Assembly: GCF_009451885.1 (NCBI RefSeq)
Contig: NZ_WIAO01000009.1
Span: 104,169-168,168, forward strand
Length of the DNA stretch: 64,000 bases
Source of the DNA: Glycomyces albidus
GTDB taxonomy: Bacteria > Actinomycetota > Actinomycetes > Mycobacteriales > Micromonosporaceae
Reading direction: 5' to 3'
A program made the translations under genes and the position numbers. Shown here piece by piece: positions 18,501-24,422 of this stretch. Position 1 is the stretch's first letter; each line of letters opens with the position of its first letter. Under the pieces are notes generated by a model. The model made no database searches and had not been told where the DNA came from. It saw nothing but the letters and a program-made list of their open reading frames with translations.

Positions 18501-18896
18501 GGCGAAGGGGAGGCCGTGGTCGGCGATCCAGGCGTCGAGGTGCTGGAGCCGGGCCGCGGTGGGGATCGTGACCGGGATGTACTCGTGGCGGCGCCGCTTG
18601 GTGGTCTCCACCAGGTGCATGACCGCGGCCGCTCCGAGCGGGTCCGGCCGGCCTTCGAGGTGGGCGGCCGCCGCCGCGGCGACGCCGTCGTCCTGGGATC
18701 TGGCGAGCCACTGGTCGAACAGCGGCCGCTTCTCGGCGATCCGGTGCGCCACCGCCTCGGAGGCGCCGGGGTCCACTGCGGTGTCGAAGGCGGTGTTCTC
18801 GAGGTCGTGGCCGCGCCGGGGCAGCACGTGCCGCCGCCATTTCGCGGGGAGGCTGAGGCGGTCTTCGTCGGGGCGGCGCGTCTCGGGCAGATTCAT
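15537..18896 (-). CDS. DUF4132 domain-containing protein (copy 2)
   Basis: The 1119-residue protein is a paralogue of the one at 1763-4933. They match throughout the C-terminal part: LDYGPRRFTVGFDERLKPFV, GRTWTAAEFREFLADHPLMRHLTRRLVWLAE, FRLAEDRTFTDVEDDEWTLPEA, and EIVQPFAQLARPV. The N-terminal region is again helical and repeat-like, with no membrane segment. The biochemical role of DUF4132 is unknown. I placed the start at 18896 because the ten codons before it, from an ATG at 18926, use rare A/T-ending codons. There is no clear ribosome site. It is divergent from the MFS exporter of the micropeptide locus and may share its control region. Confidence 0.88.
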   Translation of the reverse strand: MNLPETRRPDEDRLSLPAKWRRHVLPRRGHDLENTAFDTAVDPGASEAVAHRIAEKRPLFDQWLARSQDDGVAAAAAAHLEGRPDPLGAAAVMHLVETTKRRRHEYIPVTIPTAARLQHLDAWIADHGLPFAAAALIEAAIVYNRTYATDDRRISEGRLERPWRIWMEDLPAAARLCSLLASAPEAEYRAAVAAVDARRTDNRRRICAAVLMPTEADWIADAAEAARRDHTADDWVSCTIAAGLNRLDLIEGHRLDSRYTSERTLAPLVEGFGPDALPALTQAVGRGFERMTKPARDAVITAIGLMPSDEATAFLLDKPELPGVVTAVMDHAERFPHRMLRVVAARAAETGTRARLADIVRSSPALLAALPEIDEPTRETLAALLDTSDSVPEAAAETLPPLLVDPPWKTKRRKPVVIDGLTPSLEARVVWADADEQRHWATIGDDDPYARYEGESLQRKLDFFEQRPDYDYLMTFLAWADIEHAEPLLDRWKGSASDYVHGRELKRLLGRFGPRVVDRVTPFLKGRTSNAEVLIPIQSLDAARIAAEWLARSKTLAPVAKRWFDRHADAAAHLLVPDALGGEAGLRRAAFAALRHLRAFHGAEPVTAAAKPYGEAAAEAIGALVTTDPLDPLDAKIPKPPAWAAPAMLPQVLLKGREAALPAAAVEHLTTALALDTLELPYPGVDVITETCDAASLTHFSWKLFELWTDADSPSKDGWAFTQLARFADDDTVRRLTALVRRWPGERQHKRAVTGLRILGAIGSETSLRAIDSIARKVGFKALKQEAGEQIEAVAERLGLTTEQLADRIVPDFGLDDATSLVLDYGPRRFTVGFDERLKPFVTDANGKALKTLPKPGAQDDAAAAEAAYQRFSHLKKDLAAVAKEQVRRLEHAMVAGRTWTAAEFREFLADHPLMRHLTRRLVWLAETADGPTGFRLAEDRTFTDVEDDEWTLPEAAQVRVAHPVALGERLAAWSEVFADYEIVQPFAQLARPVMDFTEDELRSGRITRFDGATIKSGSVLGLAKWWGWRRGNSNGVWVEPGFHRPLPAGGYVVVSLDPGIEAYMGRVDSAQIQTVRSVRLSPTADYASPGAGGGHPTDIDPVTASEILYTLARSTAPA

Positions 18897-19052
18897 GACA
18901 GGAAGTTTAGAGAGGACGGCCGACATCGATCGCGCGCCGCGTTCGAACGGCGATCCCTTTGGGCGCCTTCGCTATTGGACATCACGCAGCGGGTTCGCAC
19001 CGTCACCGCGAACGGGTGGGCACTCGGATGGACCGGCGGTCTCCGGACCGCG

Positions 19053-19080
19053 CTTCCAACGGATTCCAACGGGTCCTTCC
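19053..19080 (+). promoter_or_regulatory. TTCCAAC direct-repeat box upstream of the exporter
   Basis: TTCCAACGGA, TTCCAACGGG and TCCTTCC follow one another with a 10-bp period, ending 70 bp before the exporter ATG. Nearly the same 28-bp element stands at 21109-21137, facing the micropeptide array. A spacing of one helical turn suggests a regulator binding direct repeats. Confidence 0.6.
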
Positions 19081-19150
19081 GATCCTGGGCGCCGGCCGGT
19101 GCAATGGCGTTCGTCCGCAGTGCATCTGTTCCGTGAACCAGAGGAGAGCC

Positions 19151-20437
19151 ATGTCCGAGCGGCCGGCGCGGTACCGCGATGTGCTCGCGGTCGGCGAGTT
19201 CCGGGTCCTGTGGCTCGCCCAGGTGCAGTCGCGCATCGGCGACCAGTTCGCGCGCGTCGCGCTGTCGCTGCTGGTGTTCGACCGCACCGGATCCGCGGGG
19301 ATCACCGCCCTGGTCTACGCGATGACGCTGCTGCCGCCGCTGATCACGGCCCCGCTCCTGGCGGGCATCGCCGACCGGTACTCCCGGCGCACCGTCATGG
19401 CCGCCACCGAGCTGTTCCGGGCGGCCGTCAGCGCGCTGATGATCATCCCGTCGCTGCCGCTGCCGGTCCTGGCCGCCCTGGTCCTCCTCGTCACCTGCCC
19501 GCAGCCGCTGTTCTCGGCCGCCCGTACGGCGACCACGCCGCGCGTCCTGCCCGGCCCGCTCTTCCCGGTCGGGCAGGGGCTCATGACCGCCACCGACAAC
19601 ATCGCGCAGATCCTCGGGTTCACCCTCGGCGGCGCGCTCGTGGCCGCCACCGGCAGCCCGCACCTGGCCCTGGCGGTCAACACCGCGACGTTCGCGCTCT
19701 CGGCCCTGCTCCTGCGCTGGGGCCTGCGCCCGCACGTGCCGGATCCCGAGCCCGGCGGGCGGTCGGGCTCACGCAGCGGTTTCGCGCTCGCCGGCATCCG
19801 GTACGTCGCCGCCGACCGGCGCCTGCTCGGGTTGGCTTCGCTCACTTGGATATTCGGGTGCTTCGTGGTCCCCGAGGCGCTGGCGGCGCCCTACGCCGCG
19901 CAGATCGGCGCCGGTGAAGCGGCCGTCGGCTGGCTCATGGCCGCCGATGTCATCGGGGCGGCGGTCGGGACGTTCCTGGTGGCCCGGTTCCGGCCGGTCC
20001 TGCGGCGCAGGCTCACCGTCCCGCTCGCGGCCGCCACCGGCCTTCCGCTGGTCGCCACCGTCGCCGTCCCGGACCTGCCGCTGACGGTGGCGCTGTGGAC
20101 GCTCTCGGGCCTGCTGGGCGCCTACATGACCCTGGCGCAGGTCGCGTTCACCGAGCGCGTGCCGGACGGCATGCGCGCCAGGGCGATCGGGTTCGCCGCC
20201 GCCGGCCTCCAGACCGCCCAGGGGCTCGGCATGGCCGTCGCCGGCGTGCTCGCCGAGGCCGTCACGCCCGCGGTCGCGATCGCCGTCTGCGGCGCGATCG
20301 GCTCGGCCGCGGCCCTGGGCATCGGCCTGTACGCGCGCATCGGCCGCGACCCGGCGGCCGTTCAGCCTCCCGCGGCCGCGCCACTCGCGAAGGCGGGCGC
20401 GGCCGCGGTCCCGACGAGCGCCGAGAGGAGGGATTGA
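19151..20437 (+). CDS. MFS transporter, probable exporter of the micropeptide locus
   Basis: The 428-residue integral membrane protein has about 12 transmembrane helices and a major facilitator fold. The loop 2-3 signature appears as LAGIADRYSRRTVM. It resembles enterobactin-exporter and macrolide-efflux-like MFS proteins rather than sugar porters. GAGGAGAG directly precedes the ATG. A 19-residue peptide gene starts one base after its stop, so the two are translationally linked. The same repeat box lies upstream of this gene and of the divergent peptide array. I infer that it exports the encoded peptides or a product derived from them; a drug-efflux role is the alternative. Confidence 0.9.
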   Translation: MSERPARYRDVLAVGEFRVLWLAQVQSRIGDQFARVALSLLVFDRTGSAGITALVYAMTLLPPLITAPLLAGIADRYSRRTVMAATELFRAAVSALMIIPSLPLPVLAALVLLVTCPQPLFSAARTATTPRVLPGPLFPVGQGLMTATDNIAQILGFTLGGALVAATGSPHLALAVNTATFALSALLLRWGLRPHVPDPEPGGRSGSRSGFALAGIRYVAADRRLLGLASLTWIFGCFVVPEALAAPYAAQIGAGEAAVGWLMAADVIGAAVGTFLVARFRPVLRRRLTVPLAAATGLPLVATVAVPDLPLTVALWTLSGLLGAYMTLAQVAFTERVPDGMRARAIGFAAAGLQTAQGLGMAVAGVLAEAVTPAVAIAVCGAIGSAAALGIGLYARIGRDPAAVQPPAAAPLAKAGAAAVPTSAERRD

Positions 20438-20438
20438 C

Positions 20439-20498
20439 ATGCGCGACCGCGAATACCGCAGCAGCCGGGAACGGCGCCGGACCCCGGCCGAGTGGTGA
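20439..20498 (+). CDS. Micro-ORF of 19 residues coupled to the exporter
   Basis: The peptide is MRDREYRSSRERRRTPAEW. The ATG lies one base after the exporter stop, with AGGAGGGA ending six bases before it, one of the best ribosome sites in the window. Its first seven residues equal the whole micro-ORF on the opposite strand at 20632-20655, and its last residue is Trp, as in most members of the array. It is strongly basic with no hydrophobic leader. I read it as a member of the same peptide family. Translation has not been shown. Confidence 0.6.
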   Translation: MRDREYRSSRERRRTPAEW

Positions 20499-20531
20499 GC
20501 CGTCGGCGCGAGCCGGCGGCGACGCCGCGGC

Positions 20532-20559
20532 CCCCGCTCCTCGACACCCGGGAGCGGGG
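20532..20559. terminator. Hairpin 1 between exporter and peptide array
   Basis: CCCCGCTCC and GGAGCGGGG form a 9-bp stem with a 10-nt loop. It lies between the convergent exporter/micro-ORF unit and the minus-strand peptide array. Confidence 0.55.
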
Positions 20560-20567
20560 ACGCGGAA

Positions 20568-20597
20568 GCCGGGGCCCGGCCGTGTCCGGGCCCCGGC
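20568..20597. terminator. Hairpin 2 between exporter and peptide array
   Basis: GCCGGGGCCCGG and CCGGGCCCCGGC form a perfect 12-bp stem with a 6-nt loop. With the neighbouring hairpin it would stop transcription from both sides. This supports both peptide units ending here. Confidence 0.65.
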
Positions 20598-20631
20598 GCG
20601 CATTCGGACGGGATCACGTTCCGCAGCGTCT

Positions 20632-20655
20632 TCAGCGGTACTCGCGGTCGCGCAT
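20632..20655 (-). CDS. Micro-ORF f, 7 residues (MRDREYR)
   Basis: The last member of the minus-strand array. ATG is followed by CGC GAC CGC GAG TAC CGC and a TGA stop. AAGGAG lies five bases before the start. The peptide equals the N-terminus of the plus-strand micro-ORF and nearly equals the start of micro-ORF a (MRDREHR). It is the only member without Trp, having Tyr instead. It could be a truncated copy or a genuine product. Confidence 0.45.
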   Translation of the reverse strand: MRDREYR

Positions 20656-20693
20656 GGCCGCTCCTTCCGTTCGGTCGGACGGATCGCCGTCCG

Positions 20694-20744
20694 CTACCAG
20701 TCGTTGCCGGGCGCGGCGCTCGAGCGCCAGTGGTTGTCGCGCAT
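20694..20744 (-). CDS. Micro-ORF e, 16 residues
   Basis: The peptide is MRDNHWRSSAAPGNDW. AGGAGGA ends six bases before the ATG and overlaps the stop of micro-ORF d. It contains two aromatic blocks, RDNHW and GNDW, as if two units were fused. Its start is exactly 35 bp from that of micro-ORF d. Confidence 0.55.
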   Translation of the reverse strand: MRDNHWRSSAAPGNDW

Positions 20745-20755
20745 GGTGGTTCCTC

Positions 20756-20779
20756 CTATTGCCAGTCGTTGTCGCGCAC
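20756..20779 (-). CDS. Micro-ORF d, 7 residues (MRDNDWQ, GTG start)
   Basis: GTG CGC GAC AAC GAC TGG CAA TAG. The ribosome site is weaker (AGGCGGA) and overlaps the stop of the preceding micro-ORF. The gap from the previous stop is 11 nt, and the start is 35 bp from its neighbours on both sides. Confidence 0.5.
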   Translation of the reverse strand: MRDNDWQ

Positions 20780-20790
20780 GGTGATTCCGC

Positions 20791-20814
20791 CTATTGCCAG
20801 TCGCTGTCGCGCAC
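20791..20814 (-). CDS. Micro-ORF c, 7 residues (MRDSDWQ, GTG start)
   Basis: GTG CGC GAC AGC GAC TGG CAA TAG. TAGGAGGA combines the stop codon of micro-ORF b with a strong Shine-Dalgarno sequence. It differs from micro-ORF d by one residue, Ser for Asn. Confidence 0.55.
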   Translation of the reverse strand: MRDSDWQ

Positions 20815-20825
20815 GGTGATTCCTC

Positions 20826-20849
20826 CTAATGCCAGTCGTCGTCTTGCAT
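20826..20849 (-). CDS. Micro-ORF b, 7 residues (MQDDDWH)
   Basis: ATG CAA GAC GAC GAC TGG CAT TAG. AGGTGG, overlapping the stop of micro-ORF a, serves as ribosome site, and the gap between the two frames is 10 nt. It keeps the D-x-D-W-(H/Q) ending of the array but has Gln in place of Arg2. Confidence 0.5.
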   Translation of the reverse strand: MQDDDWH

Positions 20850-20859
20850 GTGGTGCCAC

Positions 20860-21009
20860 CTAATGCCAGTCGTTGTCGCGGCGGTGGACCGCCCACTCGT
20901 CGTCACGACCGGCGACGTTCCAGTCGTCGTCCCGGCCGGCGGCGTTCCAGTCGTCCTCGCGGACGGCGCGGTTCCAGCCGGTGTCGCGGCGGTGTTCGCG
21001 ATCGCGCAT
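20860..21009 (-). CDS. Micro-ORF a: 49-residue peptide with Trp every nine residues
   Basis: The first gene of the array, preceded by AAAGGAG at seven bases. Tryptophans fall at residues 12, 21, 30, 39 and 48, an exact nine-residue period. The repeat unit is close to R-D-D-D-W-N-x-A-G; the copies read VREDDWNAA, GRDDDWNVA, GRDDEWAVH and RRDNDWH. It opens with MRDREHR, as do two other micro-ORFs here. It is very hydrophilic, with no signal peptide. The layout resembles a multi-core peptide precursor, but no modifying enzyme is adjacent. A 28-bp repeat box shared with the exporter lies about 100 bp upstream. Confidence 0.7.
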   Translation of the reverse strand: MRDREHRRDTGWNRAVREDDWNAAGRDDDWNVAGRDDEWAVHRRDNDWH

Positions 21010-21108
21010 CGCCGTCTCCTTTCCGTTCGGATCCGAGGCGGCGAACCCGGACCCGGTGGGCCGGCGCCGCCTCGACGACCCGATTGAACCCGCGAGCACG
21101 CCCGGTCG

Positions 21109-21137
21109 GGAAGGACCGGTTGGAATACGTTGGAAGC
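21109..21137 (-). promoter_or_regulatory. TTCCAAC direct-repeat box upstream of the peptide array
   Basis: Read on the minus strand this is CTTCCAACGTATTCCAAC, then CGGTCCTTCC. It matches the exporter box at 19053-19080 at nearly every position, with the same orientation towards its gene. It lies between micro-ORF a and the divergent NB-ARC regulator. Confidence 0.6.
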
Positions 21138-21172
21138 CAGAGGACACGGGGCCGGACCGGAAGCGAGGTCGT

Positions 21173-23677
21173 ATGAATCCCGGAGAAGCGGACACCGCCG
21201 CGCGGCTCGCGGCATGGCTGGCCGCCCACATGGAGCGCCACCGGCTCACCGCCGACGAGGTCGCGGGCGAACTGCGCGTCGGCGCCGGCCTGGTCCGCGC
21301 CTGGCTCTCCGCCGCGGGGCGGCGGGCGCCGGTCGAGGCCGGCGAGTTCGACCACCTCGACACGCCCGTGAAGCTCGGCGCGTGGCTGCGGGCCAGGATC
21401 GCCGATTCGGGCGCGACCGTCCGCGAAATCGCGGAGTCCACTGAGGACGTGTCGCTGAGTACGGTCTACAACTGGCTCAAAGGCGAGCACCTTCCTCCCC
21501 CGCCCGCCTCGGACGAGCCCGACCGGTTCGACCAGCTCCTCAGCAACCCCGCGCTCGGCCTCACCACCCCGCAGCGGGTGCAGCTCGACGAGGTGCGCCG
21601 CCGCCTCACCGGCACCTCGCTCAGCGTCGAGCCCGCCGCCCCGTGGGAGTCCCGGGCGCTGCCGGCCGCGAACCGCGCGTTCACCGGCAGGCGCCTCGCA
21701 CTGCGCCGGCTCGACCGGCTCCTGAACGAGCACGCTCGCGGCGCCGGCGTCCTCGCGCTCATCACCGGCATCGGCGGAGTCGGGAAGACCGCCCTGGCCG
21801 TCCAATGGGCACGGTCGGCGCAGGTGCGCGCCACCCTTCCCGACGGCTGCCTGTACCTCGATCTGAACGGCTACAGCGCGGCCGCCCCGGTCGACCCGGT
21901 CACCGCGCGGCTCCGGCTGCTGTACCAGTCCGGGGCCGACCCGCGCCGCCTGCCGCCGGACCCGGAGGCGCAGGCCGCGCTGTACCAGCGGATGCTCACC
22001 GGCCGCCGGCTGCTGCTCATGCTCGACAACGCCCACAGCGAACCCCAGGTGCGTCCGCTCCTGCCCACCGAGCCGGGCTGCCTCACGGTGGTCACCAGCC
22101 GCAGCCGCCTGCCCGGCCTCGACGTCACCAGCTCGGGGCTGACGAGGCTCGACCTGGACGTGCTCACCGAAGCCGAGGCCGCCGCGCTGCTGCGCGAACT
22201 CCTCGGCCGGCTCGCCACCAAGCACACGCCCGACGAGGAGGTGCGCGCCCTCGCCGAGCAGTGCGGTCGGCTGCCGCTCGCACTCCAGATCGCCGCGGCC
22301 AACTACCTGACGCACCACCACCCGCAGCGGCGGACGCTCGCCGAGTACACCGCCGAGCTCGCCTCGGACCGCTTGGGCGAGTTGGCGGTCGGCCCGTCCG
22401 ACCCGATCACCGCGATGACCCCCACACTGGACCACTCGCACCGGCGCCTCAGCGCGGACGCCCAGCGCGCCTACCGGCTCCTCGGGCTCCACCGGGCACC
22501 CGACTTCTCCGCCGCATGGGCCGCGAGCGTCGTGGCCGAGCCGCGCGATCGGACGCTGGCGCTCCTGCGCGAACTCGTCCAGGCCAACCTCCTGGCCGTC
22601 GACCGGCGCGGCCGGTACGCCTTCCACGACCTCCTCCGCGAGCACGCCGCGGCGCTCGCGCACCGGTTCGAGGACGAGGCCGAGCGGCACGCGGCGATCG
22701 GGCGCGGTCTCGACCACTGGCGCCGCAGCGGCGCGGCCGCCACCATGGCCGCCGAACCCGGCCGCGACCCGATCGACCTGGGCCCCGCCCTCCCCGGCGT
22801 CGCACCGGAGTCGTTCGGCGACTACGACAGTGCCGCGCAGTGGATCGCGGACGAGTTGGAGGGCGTCCTCGCCGCCGCCGCGCACGCCGGCGAGGCCGGC
22901 TTCGACGACTACGTGTGGCAGCTCGCGTGGTGCTCCTCGAACCCCCTCGGCCAGCGCGGCGAGTGGAACCGGCAGATCGAGCTCGGACGGCTCGCGCTCG
23001 AGGCGGCCCAGCGGACCGGGAACACCGAGGCGATCGCGCGCAGCCACCGCTACCTCGCCCACCCGGCGATCCTCGGCGGGCGGCTCGACGAGGCCCGCGA
23101 GCACCTGCGTCTCGCGCTCGACCTGCACCGCGCCGACGGCGATCCGGCCGGGCAGGCGGCCGTCCACCACAGCCTGTCGTACATCGAGGAGCATCTCGGC
23201 GACTACGCCGCGGCCCTCGGCCACTCCGAGGCCGCGCTGGCGATCGACCGCGAGCGCGGCTTCCGGGGCGGCCAGGCCCGCGCGCTCAACGAGATCGGCT
23301 GGCTGCTGGCGCATCTGGACCGGGTCGAGGAGGCGCTCGCCCCGTGCCTGGAGGCGCTCGCGATCTTCGAGGAGCTCGGCGACCGCGGCAAGGCCGCGCA
23401 CGTGGCCGACAGCCTCGGCTACCTGCGCCACCGCCTCGGCGACCGCGCGGGGGCGCTCGCGGACTACGGGCGGGCCTTGGAGGAGTTCCGCACGCTGGAG
23501 CGGCCGTTCGAGTCGGCCGGGACCCTCGACCGGATCGGGGACGTCCATGCCGACGCGGGGGACGCCGGTGCGGCCGAGGCCGCGTGGCGGGAGGCGCTGG
23601 GCCTGTATGAGGACCTCGGCCATGCGAACGCGGATGCGTTGCGCGCCAAGTTGAGGGACACCGGTGCTGACGTCTGA
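21173..23677 (+). CDS. HTH / NB-ARC / TPR regulator
   Basis: The 834-residue soluble protein starts with two helix-turn-helix-like segments (about residues 10-45, and 60-105 ending in STVYNWLKGEHLPPPP). An NB-ARC ATPase core follows, with P-loop GIGGVGKTALA (from residue 199), LLLMLDNAH as Walker B and RLPLALQIAA as the GLPLA-type motif. The C-terminal 230 residues form TPR-like repeats. The layout resembles AfsR-type signal-transducing regulators without the BTAD domain. An HTH plus TPR combination is also used by peptide-sensing regulators. GAGG is four bases before the ATG. It is divergent from the micropeptide array, which I infer it controls, perhaps with the peptide as ligand. Confidence 0.88.
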   Translation: MNPGEADTAARLAAWLAAHMERHRLTADEVAGELRVGAGLVRAWLSAAGRRAPVEAGEFDHLDTPVKLGAWLRARIADSGATVREIAESTEDVSLSTVYNWLKGEHLPPPPASDEPDRFDQLLSNPALGLTTPQRVQLDEVRRRLTGTSLSVEPAAPWESRALPAANRAFTGRRLALRRLDRLLNEHARGAGVLALITGIGGVGKTALAVQWARSAQVRATLPDGCLYLDLNGYSAAAPVDPVTARLRLLYQSGADPRRLPPDPEAQAALYQRMLTGRRLLLMLDNAHSEPQVRPLLPTEPGCLTVVTSRSRLPGLDVTSSGLTRLDLDVLTEAEAAALLRELLGRLATKHTPDEEVRALAEQCGRLPLALQIAAANYLTHHHPQRRTLAEYTAELASDRLGELAVGPSDPITAMTPTLDHSHRRLSADAQRAYRLLGLHRAPDFSAAWAASVVAEPRDRTLALLRELVQANLLAVDRRGRYAFHDLLREHAAALAHRFEDEAERHAAIGRGLDHWRRSGAAATMAAEPGRDPIDLGPALPGVAPESFGDYDSAAQWIADELEGVLAAAAHAGEAGFDDYVWQLAWCSSNPLGQRGEWNRQIELGRLALEAAQRTGNTEAIARSHRYLAHPAILGGRLDEAREHLRLALDLHRADGDPAGQAAVHHSLSYIEEHLGDYAAALGHSEAALAIDRERGFRGGQARALNEIGWLLAHLDRVEEALAPCLEALAIFEELGDRGKAAHVADSLGYLRHRLGDRAGALADYGRALEEFRTLERPFESAGTLDRIGDVHADAGDAGAAEAAWREALGLYEDLGHANADALRAKLRDTGADV

Positions 23678-23746
23678 CCCGACGTCGGCGAGGAGTGTCC
23701 GGCCACTCGGCCGGAACGCGACGTCGCGGTCGGACGCCGACCCGAG

Positions 23747-23783
23747 TTGACAACACCTTGTCAATATGACAGAATATTGTCAA
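23747..23783 (+). promoter_or_regulatory. Promoter with overlapping MarR-type operators
   Basis: TTGACAA (23747) pairs with TTGTCAA (23758), and a further TTGTCAA stands at 23777. TTGACA with CAGAAT 17 bp on looks like a -35/-10 pair lying inside these repeats. A repressor bound here would block the PfpI-MarR operon. Confidence 0.65.
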
Positions 23784-23804
23784 CCGAGTGAAAGAGTCAG
23801 GACG

Positions 23805-24422
23805 ATGACGCAGTACGTGCACATGGCGGTCTACGACACGCTGGCCGACTGGGAGGTCGGCTACGCGACGGCCCACATCAACAACGGCGACTGGCAGCGC
23901 GAGCCAGGACGGTACGAGGTCCGCACCGTCGGCGCGACCCGCGAGCCGATCCGCACCAAGGGCGGCCTGACGGTCGTGCCGGACCTGGCGCTCGATGAAC
24001 TCACCGCCGAGGGCAGCGCCATGCTGATCCTCCCGGGCGCCGACACGTGGCTCACAGGCGGCAACGCGGACTTCGCCAAGCGGGCGCGGCAGTTCCTCGA
24101 CGCGGGCGTCCCGGTAGCGGCCATCTGCGGGGCGACCGGCGGCCTCGCCGCCGAAGGGCTGCTCGACGACCGCAAGCACACCAGCAACGCGGCCGAGTTC
24201 GTGGAGGCGTTCGGATCCAAGGGGACCGAGCTCTACTGCGACGTCCCGGCGGTCACCGACCGGGGACTCATCACCGCGTCGGGAACCAGGCCCGTCGAGT
24301 TCGCCCGCGAAGTGTTCGCCGCCCTCGAGCTGTACACGCCCGAAGTGCTGGACTCGTGGTACAAGCTCTACGGCCTCGGCGACCCGGCCGGGTACTACGA
24401 GCTCATGGGCGCGGCCGCGTGA
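23805..24422 (+). CDS. DJ-1/PfpI family protein
   Basis: The 205-residue protein has the type-1 glutamine amidotransferase-like fold of the DJ-1/PfpI superfamily. The nucleophile elbow is VAAICGATGGLA, with Cys in the expected place, and AMLILPGADTWL gives the conserved glutamate-side strand region. Members include proteases, glyoxalases, chaperones and isonitrile hydratases, so the reaction is open. It closely resembles the YdeA-type subgroup often found beside MarR regulators. Its stop overlaps the MarR start by four bases. The start at 23805 was preferred over 23766 because the latter lies inside the operator region. Confidence 0.88.
   Translation: MTQYVHMAVYDTLADWEVGYATAHINNGDWQREPGRYEVRTVGATREPIRTKGGLTVVPDLALDELTAEGSAMLILPGADTWLTGGNADFAKRARQFLDAGVPVAAICGATGGLAAEGLLDDRKHTSNAAEFVEAFGSKGTELYCDVPAVTDRGLITASGTRPVEFAREVFAALELYTPEVLDSWYKLYGLGDPAGYYELMGAAA

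Larger units (their letters stand above)
20742..20862 (-). repeat. 35-bp tandem repeat: stop, ribosome site, start and core
   Basis: Four successive start codons (first bases 20849, 20814, 20779 and 20744) are exactly 35 bp apart. Each unit holds a TAG stop, a Shine-Dalgarno-like G/A stretch, a short ATCACC-type spacer, the start, and RDxDW codons. Because 35 is not a multiple of three, neighbouring units are in different frames and each must be started separately. Confidence 0.85.

Noticed and set aside
15028..18840. A 1270-codon open frame on the minus strand, and a long plus-strand frame at 15765-19136
   Set aside because: Both overlay the second DUF4132 gene and have the composition of antisense or shifted frames in high-GC DNA. 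The DUF4132 frame has recognisable conserved blocks.
20742..20862. CRISPR-like array from the 35-bp periodic sequence
   Set aside because: The units are continuous near-identical repeats with no variable spacers, no dyad repeat and no cas genes. The period is explained by start, core, stop and ribosome site.
20632..21009. Assignment of the mini-genes to the biarylitide or atropopeptide classes of modified peptides
   Set aside because: Those need an adjacent cytochrome P450 and an aromatic pattern such as Y-x-H or Y-Y-H/W. No P450, radical SAM enzyme or cyclase lies nearby, so only the small size is shared.
20632..21009. Leader peptides of a Trp attenuator
   Set aside because: No biosynthetic gene lies downstream on the minus strand; the array runs into paired terminators and the opposing exporter.
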